The position numbers and the translations under genes are program-made. This document shows, piece after piece, positions 1-6,974 of a stretch of 25,587 bases of DNA. The stretch's first letter is position 1, and each line of letters starts with the position of its first letter. This DNA comes from a virus, in IMG/VR virus record IMGVR_UViG_3300042305_001426, positions 1-25,587 of that record; one strand, 5' to 3'. The notes under the pieces are model-generated. The model was not told the DNA's origin, searched no databases, and was given only the letters and a program-made list of their open reading frames with translations.

Positions 1-479
1 ACTCGATCACTCTTGCGACTAATACCGGAGTCACGCTTCTTGGAGACATCGTCGTTCCCGGTTCCGGCTCTCGGTTGATCACCGTGACAAGGACCGGCTC
101 CGCAACGGTCCAAGCGGTCGCAACGAATCCGCTCGCTGTCCCTGGAGCGTCTAGCGCTGTCGCGACGACGATCTCCGCCAACTCGAATCAAACCTACACA
201 GCCGCTCAAGTTGTCGGAGGTTACATCGTCCGGAGCAACGGGACGACTCGGACGGATACAACTCCGACCGGGACTCAACTCTCCGCAGCGGTCCCGTCTC
301 TCGGAGTCGGCTCCAGCTTTGATCTCATCATCAATTCGACGGGAGCCGGAGACGTCACGCTTGCCGGAGATACGGGAGTCACGATCGTTGGAGGTCCGAC
401 CGTTACCGCTGGAGAGGTTGGAGTCGTCCGGTTTGTGAAGACCGGGACAAACACTTTCAAAGCGGTATTCTTGGCATGA
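1..479 (+). CDS. Phage structural protein, 5' incomplete
   Basis: The reading frame is open from the left edge (first full codon at position 3) to a TGA at 477-479, so the gene starts outside the window. The visible 158 residues are rich in Thr, Val, Gly, Ala and Ser and look all-beta. They include a segment of the form TYTAAQVVGG-YIVR followed by D-TTPTG-QLSAA, then an ordered run of short beta strands (FDLIINSTGAG, DVTLAGDTGVTI). I recognise this pattern from small decoration or fibre-like virion proteins of tailed phages, but that is a family impression, not a firm match. An internal TTG at 75 could be called as a start, but the frame continues upstream with the same composition, so it is not preferred. 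The gene ends inside the start of the protease gene (ATGA overlap), so the two are probably translationally coupled. It could also be the C-terminal domain of a larger head protein. Confidence 0.6.
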   Translation, partial: SITLATNTGVTLLGDIVVPGSGSRLITVTRTGSATVQAVATNPLAVPGASSAVATTISANSNQTYTAAQVVGGYIVRSNGTTRTDTTPTGTQLSAAVPSLGVGSSFDLIINSTGAGDVTLAGDTGVTIVGGPTVTAGEVGVVRFVKTGTNTFKAVFLA

Positions 480-1759
480 CAGTTGTCCCGGGCACCATAG
501 ATCGAGAGCGAACTCGTTGGCAGTTCCTATTCCCTCAAGGACTCCGGGAGGAGTATCCTCGTCCGAACGGGAAGATTGCGATCACAACGTATACTCCGGC
601 ATGGTGCAAGGGAATCGTCTCCCGGTTCCAGTTGTTCCGACAAGCGTCCGAAGCTTATGGGATGCCAGCGCAACCGTTGCCGGTCCAGATTCAACACGTT
701 GGGATTCACGATATCGGGTCGATCGAGGACCGGAGACGAGTCGGTTCGATCTATGATCTCGCTTACGTCCCGAGCGGAGGGACGATCCCTCCCGGAGTCT
801 GGGCTCTTATCGAGTGGACTTCGGAGGGACTGGAGCTCATCAACTCGGGCAAGTTCAACTGTTTGAGTCCGACGAACGCAAGTCACGGGACGTTGTCGAC
901 GGGAGCAAAGATTCCCGGAGACTTTCTCGTCGAAGCGTCTCTCGTCGACGTTCCGTTCCTGGAGTCAATCGGGACCGCTTCGGACTTCGTCCCTTTCGAC
1001 TCTATCGCTTACACTGGGAGCCGACGGATTGAGTCGACTCCTTCTCCTCGTTCGTCCAGTTTGGCTTTTGCCAAGCTCAACCCGGAAGCGCTCATCGTTC
1101 GAGGCGCAAAATATAGGAGCGAGACCATGATGGAAGAAGACAAGATCGAGATCGAGCTTCCGGCGGGAGTTATCCCCGAGAAGCTCGTCGAAGCGATCAT
1201 GACGAGCGAAGCCGCTCGGATGAAGATGCGAGAGATGTGCCGAGAGATGATCGACGAGACCGCAACCGAGGTTGTTCGGAAGAAGGTCCGGGAGATCGTC
1301 GAATCGGACCTCGATTCGCTCCTTGAGTCCCGAGGCTACATGAAGCGAGAGATGGCCGTTCCGACCTTACCGGACGTTGTCTCGGACGCGGAAGACCTGG
1401 TCTCGCAGGCCCGAGCGATTGAGGAGCAAGTCATCGGAGACGAGGTCAAGGAGCTCGTTCGGTCGAAGAAGCTTCTCTCGGCTCACGTCTCGGACTTCGT
1501 CACTCGTCGCAAGACCGGAGCTCCGGTCGACGGTCTTCTCCGGGATTGGTCCAGCGCTTCGACCATGCAAGGCGTCACCGGCTCCAGTCCTCGGGAGTCC
1601 GCTTCGACGTCCGCTCGGGTGACTCCGGACGCTATTATGTCGCAGGTTGAGAAAGAGCTCATCGCTCGTGGCAAGGGTTACTCCTATGCCGAACATCTCA
1701 AGATTGCGAAGACTCGGATCAACGAAGCCCGACAGAAGGGCGCACTTTTGGAGGTTTGA
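476..1759 (+). CDS. Mu I-like head maturation protease fused to scaffold domain
   Basis: The 427-residue protein has two parts. Residues about 15-175 resemble the Mu gpI-type head protease: GVWALIEWTSEGLELINSG-KFNCLSP around residues 107-132, then a SHG and LVEASLVDVPFL at about 136-162. This matches the family pattern of a V/IEWT-x-G-x(n)-Y/F-x-LSP block followed by a 'L-x-x-x-x-L-x-D/N-x-P' block. Residues about 214-427 are highly charged and helical, as expected for a scaffold. Such proteases cut the scaffold and capsid precursors during prohead maturation. The ATG at 476 overlaps the previous stop (ATGA). An in-frame ATG at 1127 with a good ribosome binding site could give the scaffold alone (separate entry). 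Position just before the decoration and capsid genes fits. I did not assign catalytic residues. Confidence 0.82.
   Translation: MTVVPGTIDRERTRWQFLFPQGLREEYPRPNGKIAITTYTPAWCKGIVSRFQLFRQASEAYGMPAQPLPVQIQHVGIHDIGSIEDRRRVGSIYDLAYVPSGGTIPPGVWALIEWTSEGLELINSGKFNCLSPTNASHGTLSTGAKIPGDFLVEASLVDVPFLESIGTASDFVPFDSIAYTGSRRIESTPSPRSSSLAFAKLNPEALIVRGAKYRSETMMEEDKIEIELPAGVIPEKLVEAIMTSEAARMKMREMCREMIDETATEVVRKKVREIVESDLDSLLESRGYMKREMAVPTLPDVVSDAEDLVSQARAIEEQVIGDEVKELVRSKKLLSAHVSDFVTRRKTGAPVDGLLRDWSSASTMQGVTGSSPRESASTSARVTPDAIMSQVEKELIARGKGYSYAEHLKIAKTRINEARQKGALLEV
1114..1119 (+). promoter_or_regulatory. Internal ribosome binding site for nested scaffold
   Basis: TAGGAG lies 7 bases upstream of a double ATG at 1127 in the same frame as the surrounding protease gene. 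It falls at the junction between the protease-like part and the charged scaffold-like part of the protein, which is where an internal start would make biological sense. Confidence 0.55.
1127..1759 (+). CDS. Nested scaffolding protein from internal start (predicted)
   Basis: Inside the protease frame there are two ATG codons in a row at 1127-1132. They are preceded by TAGGAG at 1114-1119 with a 7-base spacer, one of the better ribosome binding sites in the window. Starting here gives 210 residues, beginning MMEEDKIEIELP, very rich in Glu, Lys, Arg and Asp and mostly helical. Nested scaffold genes sharing the 3' end of the head protease gene are established for phage lambda (C/Nu3) and Mu (I/Z). 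By analogy this product would be the internal scaffold of the prohead, made in larger amounts than the full-length protease. The start is inferred from sequence only. Confidence 0.6.
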   Translation: MMEEDKIEIELPAGVIPEKLVEAIMTSEAARMKMREMCREMIDETATEVVRKKVREIVESDLDSLLESRGYMKREMAVPTLPDVVSDAEDLVSQARAIEEQVIGDEVKELVRSKKLLSAHVSDFVTRRKTGAPVDGLLRDWSSASTMQGVTGSSPRESASTSARVTPDAIMSQVEKELIARGKGYSYAEHLKIAKTRINEARQKGALLEV

Positions 1760-1762
1760 CCT

Positions 1763-2161
1763 ATGGCATCGAGTTCACAAGCCCAGATTCTCCCGGGACA
1801 GTACAACAAGCCTTACACCGCCTCCGGCACCATCGGCTTCGGTTGCGCGGTCGGATATCCCGACTCGGACGGGATCGTCGCAGTCACAACGAGCGGACCG
1901 TTCCTCGGAGTAGCAGCGAACGCGGTCTCCGATGGCGAGATTTGTTTCGTTGCCGTTGCCGGTCCGGCAAAGTTGAAGATCGGAGCAACCGTCGATTGGT
2001 CAACTTCTCCGTATCTCAAGCCGACGACGGACGGAGAGTTCATCGAAGCTCTTGCCGGAGACAATTCGCAGGTTCGAGCTATTGCGGACGCTCGTCAAGG
2101 AGACGGAGCCGTCGACGGAGACATCATCGAAGCTTTGGTCGCTGTCGGAGCGCTCTACTAA
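1763..2161 (+). CDS. Head decoration-like protein
   Basis: A 132-residue, small-residue-rich beta protein sits between the protease and the major capsid gene, the usual position of a capsid decoration or stabilisation protein (lambda gpD position; also DUF2190-type proteins). The sequence shows repeated 'G-x-V-G/A' beta turns: GFGCAVGYPDSDGIVAV, then FLGVAANAVSDGEICFVAV, then LKIGATVDW. This resembles the DUF2190 pattern of alternating strands ending in 'GVA-x-x-A-x-x-G'. The start is set by GGAGG at 1750-1754 with an 8-base spacer before ATG 1763. The gene lies three bases after the protease stop and is followed by a GGAGGAGA site for the capsid gene. The role is inferred from position and size. 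Confidence 0.68.
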   Translation: MASSSQAQILPGQYNKPYTASGTIGFGCAVGYPDSDGIVAVTTSGPFLGVAANAVSDGEICFVAVAGPAKLKIGATVDWSTSPYLKPTTDGEFIEALAGDNSQVRAIADARQGDGAVDGDIIEALVAVGALY

Positions 2162-2175
2162 TCGGAGGAGAAGTC

Positions 2176-3192
2176 ATGGCAATTGCAAGTCCAACACTAC
2201 AGATCGCAGCCCGAGCGGCTTTCACAGAGCCGAGCCTTTACGCTGCCGAGTTCCTCTTTCCTCGGGTTCCGATTCCAGGCGCCGCTATCAAGCCGGGAGA
2301 GATGACGTATCGAGGGAAAGCGTTTCGGGTTCGCAAGAATCAGAATCGCCAGTCTCCGGGGACGATCGACCTCCGAGCGGTTGAGTTCCAGGAACCGGCC
2401 CGAGTGTTTTCGACGTTGGAAGATTACGACGTCGAAGCTCCGGTCTTCGCTGTCGCAACTCCGATCATGACGGCCCAGCTGGAGACGATGGATCGTTTCG
2501 GCATCGCCAACTGGGAGGAGGACGTCGCAAGTCCTTTCCTTGTTTCGACGCTTCTCAACGACCGGGAACGACGAGCCGCCGCTCTCCTTGTCTCTGGTAA
2601 CTTCGGGCAGACCTTCACAGGGTCGTCCGAGGGTTATTGGTCGGACGACTCGGTCGATCCGATCTCCCAGATCCAAGAAGCCGTGATCACGATTGAGCAG
2701 GGTGGCGGCACGCTTGAGGCTGGCCAGATTTATCGGATGATGTTCTCACAAAACGACTTCAACTCGTTTGTGAAGAACGCTCAAGTCCGAGCTCGCTTCG
2801 GAGACGCTTCCGCTCCAGCGACTCCAGCGGACGTGATCAATCTCCTCAAGAATACGGTCATGGCCGGTTATCCTGTCGAGCTCCAAAACGCTTTCGAGAT
2901 CCGGATCGCCAAGGCGACGGCTTCGACTGGGAACGTCGGACAGAATCCGACTCCAGCTTATGTGATCGAGAACAAGAGTTGTCTTGTCCGGTCGCAGCCG
3001 ACGATCCAAGGGAACTCCGGAGACGGTCTCCGTCGTCGGGCTTGGGGCAAGGGATACAGCATGATGGAGCTCACGATCGATACTTACGAGAAGACCGAGC
3101 AACAGGCGATCTACTATCGCGGCCAACATGCGACAGCGGAAAGTGTGTACGACGAGACGCTCGGAGTTCTTTTCGACACGATGACACAGTAA
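2176..3192 (+). CDS. Major capsid protein
   Basis: The 338-residue protein has the size and position of the phage major head subunit, directly after protease, scaffold and decoration genes. The open frame extends upstream to 1756, but the first 140 codons of that frame lie on top of the decoration gene and read as Arg/Ser-rich shadow. The true start is ATG 2176, preceded by GGAGGAGA at 2164-2171. The N-terminus (ASPTLQIAARAAFTEPSLYAAEFLFPRVP) followed by YRGKAFRVRKN and an E-rich stretch resembles major capsid proteins in which the N-terminal arm leads into 'LFP-x-V-P/V' and a 'D-R-x-x-E/I-A-N-x-E' helix (here MDRFGIANWEEDV). No cleavable delta domain is obvious. The fold is presumably HK97-like, but I have not verified this. 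Confidence 0.85.
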   Translation: MAIASPTLQIAARAAFTEPSLYAAEFLFPRVPIPGAAIKPGEMTYRGKAFRVRKNQNRQSPGTIDLRAVEFQEPARVFSTLEDYDVEAPVFAVATPIMTAQLETMDRFGIANWEEDVASPFLVSTLLNDRERRAAALLVSGNFGQTFTGSSEGYWSDDSVDPISQIQEAVITIEQGGGTLEAGQIYRMMFSQNDFNSFVKNAQVRARFGDASAPATPADVINLLKNTVMAGYPVELQNAFEIRIAKATASTGNVGQNPTPAYVIENKSCLVRSQPTIQGNSGDGLRRRAWGKGYSMMELTIDTYEKTEQQAIYYRGQHATAESVYDETLGVLFDTMTQ

Positions 3193-3327
3193 CCTGATCA
3201 AGAGCTCGGGTCGTTGCCGATCAACGGTCGGACGGTCGTCGGAAGAAGACCGTCGGAGGGTCGTCCTTGCACGATAATGATCGGGCAGGTACTTTGAGAA
3301 TCAACTCCCTCTCGAAACGGACCGAAG
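3193..3327. other. Intergenic gap after capsid gene, with hairpin
   Basis: This is the largest gene-free stretch in the structural region. It contains GACGGTC (3231-3237), a 10-base loop and GACCGTC (3248-3254), a perfect 7-bp stem with no T-tract after it. A weak promoter-like pair, TTGCAC (3267-3272) and TACTTT (3290-3295) with a 17-base spacer, matches only about half the sigma-70 consensus positions. A short untranslated region after the highly expressed capsid gene would be a sensible place to attenuate or restart transcription, but neither element is convincing alone. Confidence 0.35.
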
Positions 3328-3804
3328 ATGGCAACGACCTATGCGTTCGGAGTGACAGCAGCCGATGTGAAGTCGGAGCAACTTAGCTTCTTGCAAGACT
3401 TCAACTCGAATCTGATGACAGAGTCGATCAACCGAGCCGCGTCCCAGTTGAACGTCATCCTCCGATCTCTCCGAGTCTCTCCGACGTCGATCACCTCGAT
3501 CAACGCGGTTGACGACTTCAACTGGTGTCGAAGCGTGGTCATCCTCGGAGCGGCAGGTTATTATTTATGGCTTGCGACTGGGACTTGGACTCAAGGAGGA
3601 GATCGAGTCGCTTCGATGCAAGAACAGATACGGATGCTCCGGGAAGCTCCGCAGATGTTGCAAAGCTACAACGAGAACGCTTCGTCGACCGCGACGGCCC
3701 GAAGCCGGACGAACTATGATCCCGGAACGTCTAACGACTCGGAGACTCAAGGAGCTCGGAGTCGATTCCTCCAACCTTCGATGACGTCTCGCTGGAGGCA
3801 GTAG
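3328..3804 (+). CDS. Head-tail connector-like protein (position-based)
   Basis: The 158-residue protein follows the capsid gene and precedes the virion morphogenesis gene, the usual slot for an adaptor or head completion protein. I do not recognise a family. Residues 1-60 look helical with hydrophobic and polar alternation (SFLQDFNSNLMTESINRAAS), and residues 70-85 form a short hydrophobic stretch (SVVILGAAGYYLWLA). From about residue 115 the chain is Ser/Thr/Asn/Arg-rich and probably disordered. The start ATG 3328 follows GAAACGGACCGAAG, a modest purine-rich site. The stop TAG overlaps the next gene's GTG start by one base, so the pair is probably coupled. Confidence 0.6.
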   Translation: MATTYAFGVTAADVKSEQLSFLQDFNSNLMTESINRAASQLNVILRSLRVSPTSITSINAVDDFNWCRSVVILGAAGYYLWLATGTWTQGGDRVASMQEQIRMLREAPQMLQSYNENASSTATARSRTNYDPGTSNDSETQGARSRFLQPSMTSRWRQ

Positions 3805-4394
3805 TGGCAACCTTGAGCGTCGACATCCTCGGAATCGACGGAGTCCGGAGAGCGCTCGGGATTGCGGCTTCCGCTTTCGATTCCGCAGCGATGCAGACGA
3901 TCAACTCGTCGATCATCCGTCCGACCGCTGGACCCGGGACGAGTCAACCGATCATGCGAGAGGCTTTCACACTGGAAGTCCAATCGAGAGAGGCTTTCCA
4001 ACAAGAAGGAAAGACCGCTCTCCTCGGAGGCTGGGAGGGTTATTCTCGGGAGCCGGTCTACCTGGAGAAGAAGCTCAAGAAGGGAGGCGGAAACAAGATC
4101 GGGATCTGGCAAGGTTCCAAGCGTCCGCTTTTCGAGACGTTCCGGAAGAATCATCCGGAGCATATTGAGAGCGTCGACGCTGCCGGATTCGTTTGGGGCT
4201 CTCGTCGATCCTACGCCGGACGATTCCACGAAGGAGGGTTCCAGCCTTTCGACAAGATACGTCATCCGGGACGACCGATTGTCGTCGTCGATAGACAGTT
4301 CGGACGAGAGGTCGCTCGGGCCTATCAAAGGTGGCTCGCTTTCAAGCTCCGATCCGAGGGACGGTCAATTGACGGATTGAGGATCAACTTATGA
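3804..4394 (+). CDS. Virion morphogenesis / tail completion protein (Mu gpG, P2 gpS-like)
   Basis: The 196-residue protein shows the usual order of blocks for the phage virion morphogenesis family. There is an N-terminal helical part with QSREAFQQEGK (about residues 53-63), then W-x-x-YS/L, then a basic stretch EKKLKKGGG, a short strand ending IWQGSKRPLFETF, an H-x-x-H-like segment, YAGRFHEGG and a C-terminal PGRPIVVVD. In Mu gpG and P2 gpS-type proteins these are 'F-x-x-x-G-x-x-x-x-W', 'G-x-L-x-x-S', 'Y-A-x-x-H-x-x-G' and 'P-x-R-P-F-L'. The protein would complete the tail or head-tail joint. Translation starts at GTG 3804 overlapping the previous TAG. Its stop overlaps the next ATG (ATGA). 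The family call is reasonably good, but the fold is known for weak sequence conservation. Confidence 0.68.
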   Translation: MATLSVDILGIDGVRRALGIAASAFDSAAMQTINSSIIRPTAGPGTSQPIMREAFTLEVQSREAFQQEGKTALLGGWEGYSREPVYLEKKLKKGGGNKIGIWQGSKRPLFETFRKNHPEHIESVDAAGFVWGSRRSYAGRFHEGGFQPFDKIRHPGRPIVVVDRQFGREVARAYQRWLAFKLRSEGRSIDGLRINL

Positions 4395-5056
4395 CGTTAC
4401 AGATCCCGAGATGGCTCGGTCCCGAGCACGTCGCACTAGCAGCCGTTCGAGCGTGCGGAGACAATCTGTCGACTTATGCGACGAGCTTTTGGACCTCCGA
4501 TCCGTTCTTCTCGCTTCCGCTCCCGTCGACTCCGTCCGGCTACTCTCCGAAGGGAGTCCCGAACGACGGAGGATTCTACATGCGAGAGATGCAAGCTCCG
4601 GACGCTCCTCGTCCGATTCCGTTCGTTGAGTTTTGGATCGACGGACAACCGACAATCTCGGAGATGACAGACTCGGAAGCGTCGATCTATCTCGTCCGAC
4701 TCGGAATCCGAGCTCGGGTCTCGTCCGCAGCGTTGACGACGACGGTCGGTCCTCCAGCGACGACGACGAGCACAGCCGCTCAATCGGCAGCCTTGCACGC
4801 TCGGGCGATGTCGTTGGCTCGTCTGGCCCAGATCGTCACGTCCGAGTATCTCCAAAGCGCTGGACTTGCTCTTGAGCCGACGTCGGCTCTCGGGATATGT
4901 TGGAACAATATCTCGTCTCCTCCGTCTCTCGATATCGGGAGCTCGATCCCGTCGGACGGTTCCGGCTCGATCTCTGCCGACGCCGTCGGATTCCTGGACG
5001 TCTATCAACGATTATTCGTCCCGGCAGGAATCTCCGCTCTCCCTCCTCTCCCTTGA
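4391..5056 (+). CDS. Putative tail completion or terminator protein
   Basis: The 221-residue protein is not recognised by sequence. It lies between the virion morphogenesis gene and the tail tube gene, where siphoviruses usually carry the tail terminator (gpU-like) or neck protein. Residues 1-35 are mixed helix and strand (ALAAVRACGDNLSTYATSFW). The middle has a proline-rich segment with PRPIPFVEFWIDGQPTISEMTDSEASIYLV, which could be a beta sheet followed by a helix. A Thr/Ser/Ala-rich linker at about 112-130 precedes two helices, and the end is hydrophobic and proline-rich. It starts by ATGA overlap with the previous gene. It could also be an unrelated accessory neck protein. Confidence 0.6.
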   Translation: MTLQIPRWLGPEHVALAAVRACGDNLSTYATSFWTSDPFFSLPLPSTPSGYSPKGVPNDGGFYMREMQAPDAPRPIPFVEFWIDGQPTISEMTDSEASIYLVRLGIRARVSSAALTTTVGPPATTTSTAAQSAALHARAMSLARLAQIVTSEYLQSAGLALEPTSALGICWNNISSPPSLDIGSSIPSDGSGSISADAVGFLDVYQRLFVPAGISALPPLP

Positions 5057-5075
5057 TTCTCCCTTGAGGTAACAA

Positions 5076-6155
5076 ATGTGCGGACTCAATCCTCGGTCTC
5101 GTTTGGTCTTGGCAAAGCTGGAGGGAACTCCGGGATCGGACTCCGGTCCAACGGTCGGAACGGACGACTTGTTCGTTTCGATGGATTCTCCCGGAATCAA
5201 GCTCGGAGTGACACAGGTCGGAAACGAGCCAGCGTCTCCGACCGGTTATGAGCTCCCGGCAGCGATTGCGACGATCAAACCGAGCGCAACCTATAGGATT
5301 CCGCTTTACGGAAAGGGACTGTCGACTGGGAGTCCAGTCCTCCCGAAGTGGCTGGACGTCCTTCTTGCGTCTTGTGGCCACGTCAACCGCTATGCCGGTT
5401 CTCCAGCCGCTTCCGCTGTCGCTTGGACTCCGGATGCAATATATCCTCGGACGACCTCGGTCCTCAACGCTGTCACGGCGAACAACTGTACTTTCACGTT
5501 GTATGATTATCTGGCCCGAGACGGAGCGATCACCGGTGGCGCTGGAGGAGGGACGAAGATTCTCCAAGCGATGGTCGGTTGTCGAGTCTCTCAAGTCCGA
5601 GTCGTCTTGACCGTCGGACAATGGGCGTTCCTAGAGGTCGATATTCTCGGAGAGTCGGTCCAGCCGATTTCAGTCACAACCGACCTAAGTTCCGCAGACC
5701 TGGACAACGTCCGGACCGACTTCGTCCGATCGAACTCCGCTCAAAGCTCGTTGAACTATGGAGGAGCGATCTCTCTCCAATGCCAGTCGACGACTTGGAC
5801 AATCGACTTCGGAGCGAATCAAGAAGAAGGAGACACAACCTCCGCAGGCGTTGCAACGGTCGGAGTCCGACAAGCGCTCGTCACGGGATCAACGAATCCG
5901 ATTCAAGCGACTGCCGACATCGCCGCTTTCTCGGATGCCCAGTTCGGGCAAGAGCGGGGCGCTTATGCGATGGCCGGATCGATGACTCCAGCGGATCAAC
6001 TCGTTGATACCGGTTACACGATCCGGGTCGGAGCTCCAGCGGTCCAGATCGTTTATGATTATGACACAAGCGGATCTGTCGTCCGATTGCCGAGCACGCT
6101 CAAAGCGGTCTCCGCAGACAGTACGACTCCTCCAATTTCGATCACTTTGAGCTAA
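5076..6155 (+). CDS. Major tail tube protein
   Basis: The 359-residue protein sits directly upstream of the frameshifted tail chaperones, the conserved place of the tail tube subunit in long-tailed phages. It opens with LNPRSRLVLAKLEGTPGSDSGPT-GTDDLFV, resembling tube proteins that start 'R-x-x-x-L-x-K-x-E-x-x-Y/P-G-x-D/S', and has a later central beta-rich portion (SQVRVVLTVGQWAFLEVDILG) typical of tube-protein beta barrels. The C-terminal third is Thr/Ser/Val-rich beta. A siphovirus-type tube of this size (over 300 residues) commonly carries an extra surface domain. The start at ATG 5076 follows TTGAGGTAACAA, with GAGG at 5065-5068. The next gene's true start lies 13 bases after the TAA stop. 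Confidence 0.72.
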   Translation: MCGLNPRSRLVLAKLEGTPGSDSGPTVGTDDLFVSMDSPGIKLGVTQVGNEPASPTGYELPAAIATIKPSATYRIPLYGKGLSTGSPVLPKWLDVLLASCGHVNRYAGSPAASAVAWTPDAIYPRTTSVLNAVTANNCTFTLYDYLARDGAITGGAGGGTKILQAMVGCRVSQVRVVLTVGQWAFLEVDILGESVQPISVTTDLSSADLDNVRTDFVRSNSAQSSLNYGGAISLQCQSTTWTIDFGANQEEGDTTSAGVATVGVRQALVTGSTNPIQATADIAAFSDAQFGQERGAYAMAGSMTPADQLVDTGYTIRVGAPAVQIVYDYDTSGSVVRLPSTLKAVSADSTTPPISITLS

Positions 6156-6168
6156 TGAGAGACGGACG

Positions 6169-6510
6169 ATGCGATTCCCTCCCTTGCGTTATACCTTGCC
6201 GAGCTTCCCGGACGTCTCGATCCTCTATCGGATCACGATGTTGGATCGTCCCGAGCTCCTCCGTTTCGCTTCGACGCTCTCCAAGTCCGGAGAGGACGTC
6301 GAAGCGGTTATCGAGAGCGAACGGAAGCTCGTTGAGCTCGTCGCGACTCTCCTCGTCGCTGTCGACTTCGACGGAGTCTCGGAGACGATGTCGGAACTCC
6401 AGGAAGACCGAGTCGATTGGGTCTCACAAAATTTCCATCCGAAAGCGGTCCAAGAGATATTCGCCGCGATTCTCTCGGGTCGATTCGACGAGGCTTTCCA
6501 AAAAAAGTGA
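6169..6510 (+). CDS. Tail assembly chaperone G (unshifted product)
   Basis: The 113-residue protein ends QKK-stop directly after the sequence A AAA AAG at 6501-6507. It lies between the tail tube and tape measure genes, the invariant location of the tail chaperone pair (lambda G and G-T). The sequence is mostly helical (RPELLRFASTLSKSG, VIESERKLVELVATLLVAVDF) and ends with a compact helical segment (KAVQEIFAAILSGRFDEAF). The unshifted form binds and chaperones the tape measure protein during tail assembly in lambda-like systems. The start at ATG 6169 follows GAGAGACGGACG. The open frame starting at 6155 is in another frame and is Ser/Arg-rich, so it was not used. Confidence 0.8.
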   Translation: MRFPPLRYTLPSFPDVSILYRITMLDRPELLRFASTLSKSGEDVEAVIESERKLVELVATLLVAVDFDGVSETMSELQEDRVDWVSQNFHPKAVQEIFAAILSGRFDEAFQKK

Positions 6511-6974
6511 CAGCCGCAGCCCGACTTGAGGTCTCGGGAATCCTCTCGCATCCGAGATACGATTGTCCGGTCTGCATAATGAGCGGAAACAACGTCGGTC
6601 GGAACTGTACCGGAGGACCGTTGATCTACCATGACGCCGGAGTGAGCATCGATCACGGGAATCCTCCGAGACCCGTTCGGAGTCCGGTCCGTCCAGCCTA
6701 TCCCGACGGATGGGCAGACGTCGCAAAAGAAGCGTCCGAGCTCGGGATCAAGAACTTCGACGAAGCGTTCTCGGGTCCGGACTATTTCGAGCCGCTTCCG
6801 AACTGTCTCCGGTTATATATAGCGGACCGAGCGGTCGTCGATTGGCTCCGGTTATACGCGTCGATCTCTGCCGGACTCCGGACTCCTCCAAGCGAAGCTC
6901 CTCCGTTCTATGATCGGATCATGCTAGGAGTTCACTCGGTCGTTACCGCTCAACGAGGACAGAAACATGGCTGA
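6169..6974 (+). CDS. Tail assembly chaperone G-T fusion by -1 frameshift
   Basis: If ribosomes slip back one base at A AAA AAG (6501-6507), translation leaves the G frame and continues from GTG at 6507 in the frame that ends with TGA at 6972-6974. This gives a fusion of about 268 residues (113 + 155). The extension starts VTAAARLEVSG, carries a CPVC motif with another Cys 12 residues later (CIMSGNNVGRNC), a GGPLIYHDAG segment and a hydrophobic helix-rich end. The fused tail chaperone made by -1 slippage is conserved in tailed phages. The extension frame has no credible independent start near its beginning and its end overlaps the tape measure start by 8 bases. Efficiency cannot be read from the sequence. 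Confidence 0.82.
6501..6507 (+). promoter_or_regulatory. -1 ribosomal frameshift slippery site
   Basis: A AAA AAG is the canonical X XXY YYZ heptamer in the correct zero frame (CAA AAA AAG then TGA). GACGAGG at 6487-6493 is a Shine-Dalgarno-like element about 8 bases upstream, a known stimulator position. Downstream, CCCGA (6520-6524) and TCGGG (6534-6538) can pair across a 9-base loop. Together these are the three parts of a programmed -1 frameshift signal. Confidence 0.85.

Noticed and set aside
1756-2175. Upstream extension of the capsid frame to 1756
   Set aside because: Ser/Arg-rich shadow lying over the decoration gene; ATG 2176 with GGAGGAGA is the credible start.
2197-2676. 159-codon - strand frame inside the capsid gene
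   Set aside because: Arg/Asp/Ser-rich mirror of the capsid codons, as seen under most genes here because of the strong CGA, TCG and GAC codon bias; no ribosome site or protein pattern.
3267-3295. Sigma-70-like promoter TTGCAC / TACTTT
   Set aside because: Only about half the consensus positions match in each box; kept only as a note in the gap entry.
4836-5621. 261-codon - strand frame over tail genes
   Set aside because: Low-complexity Arg/Ser/Asp composition, antisense to well-supported tail genes; a composition artefact.
6155-6529. 124-codon frame over the chaperone gene
   Set aside because: Ser/Arg-rich shadow frame; gene G in the neighbouring frame has a chaperone-like sequence and the frameshift signal.
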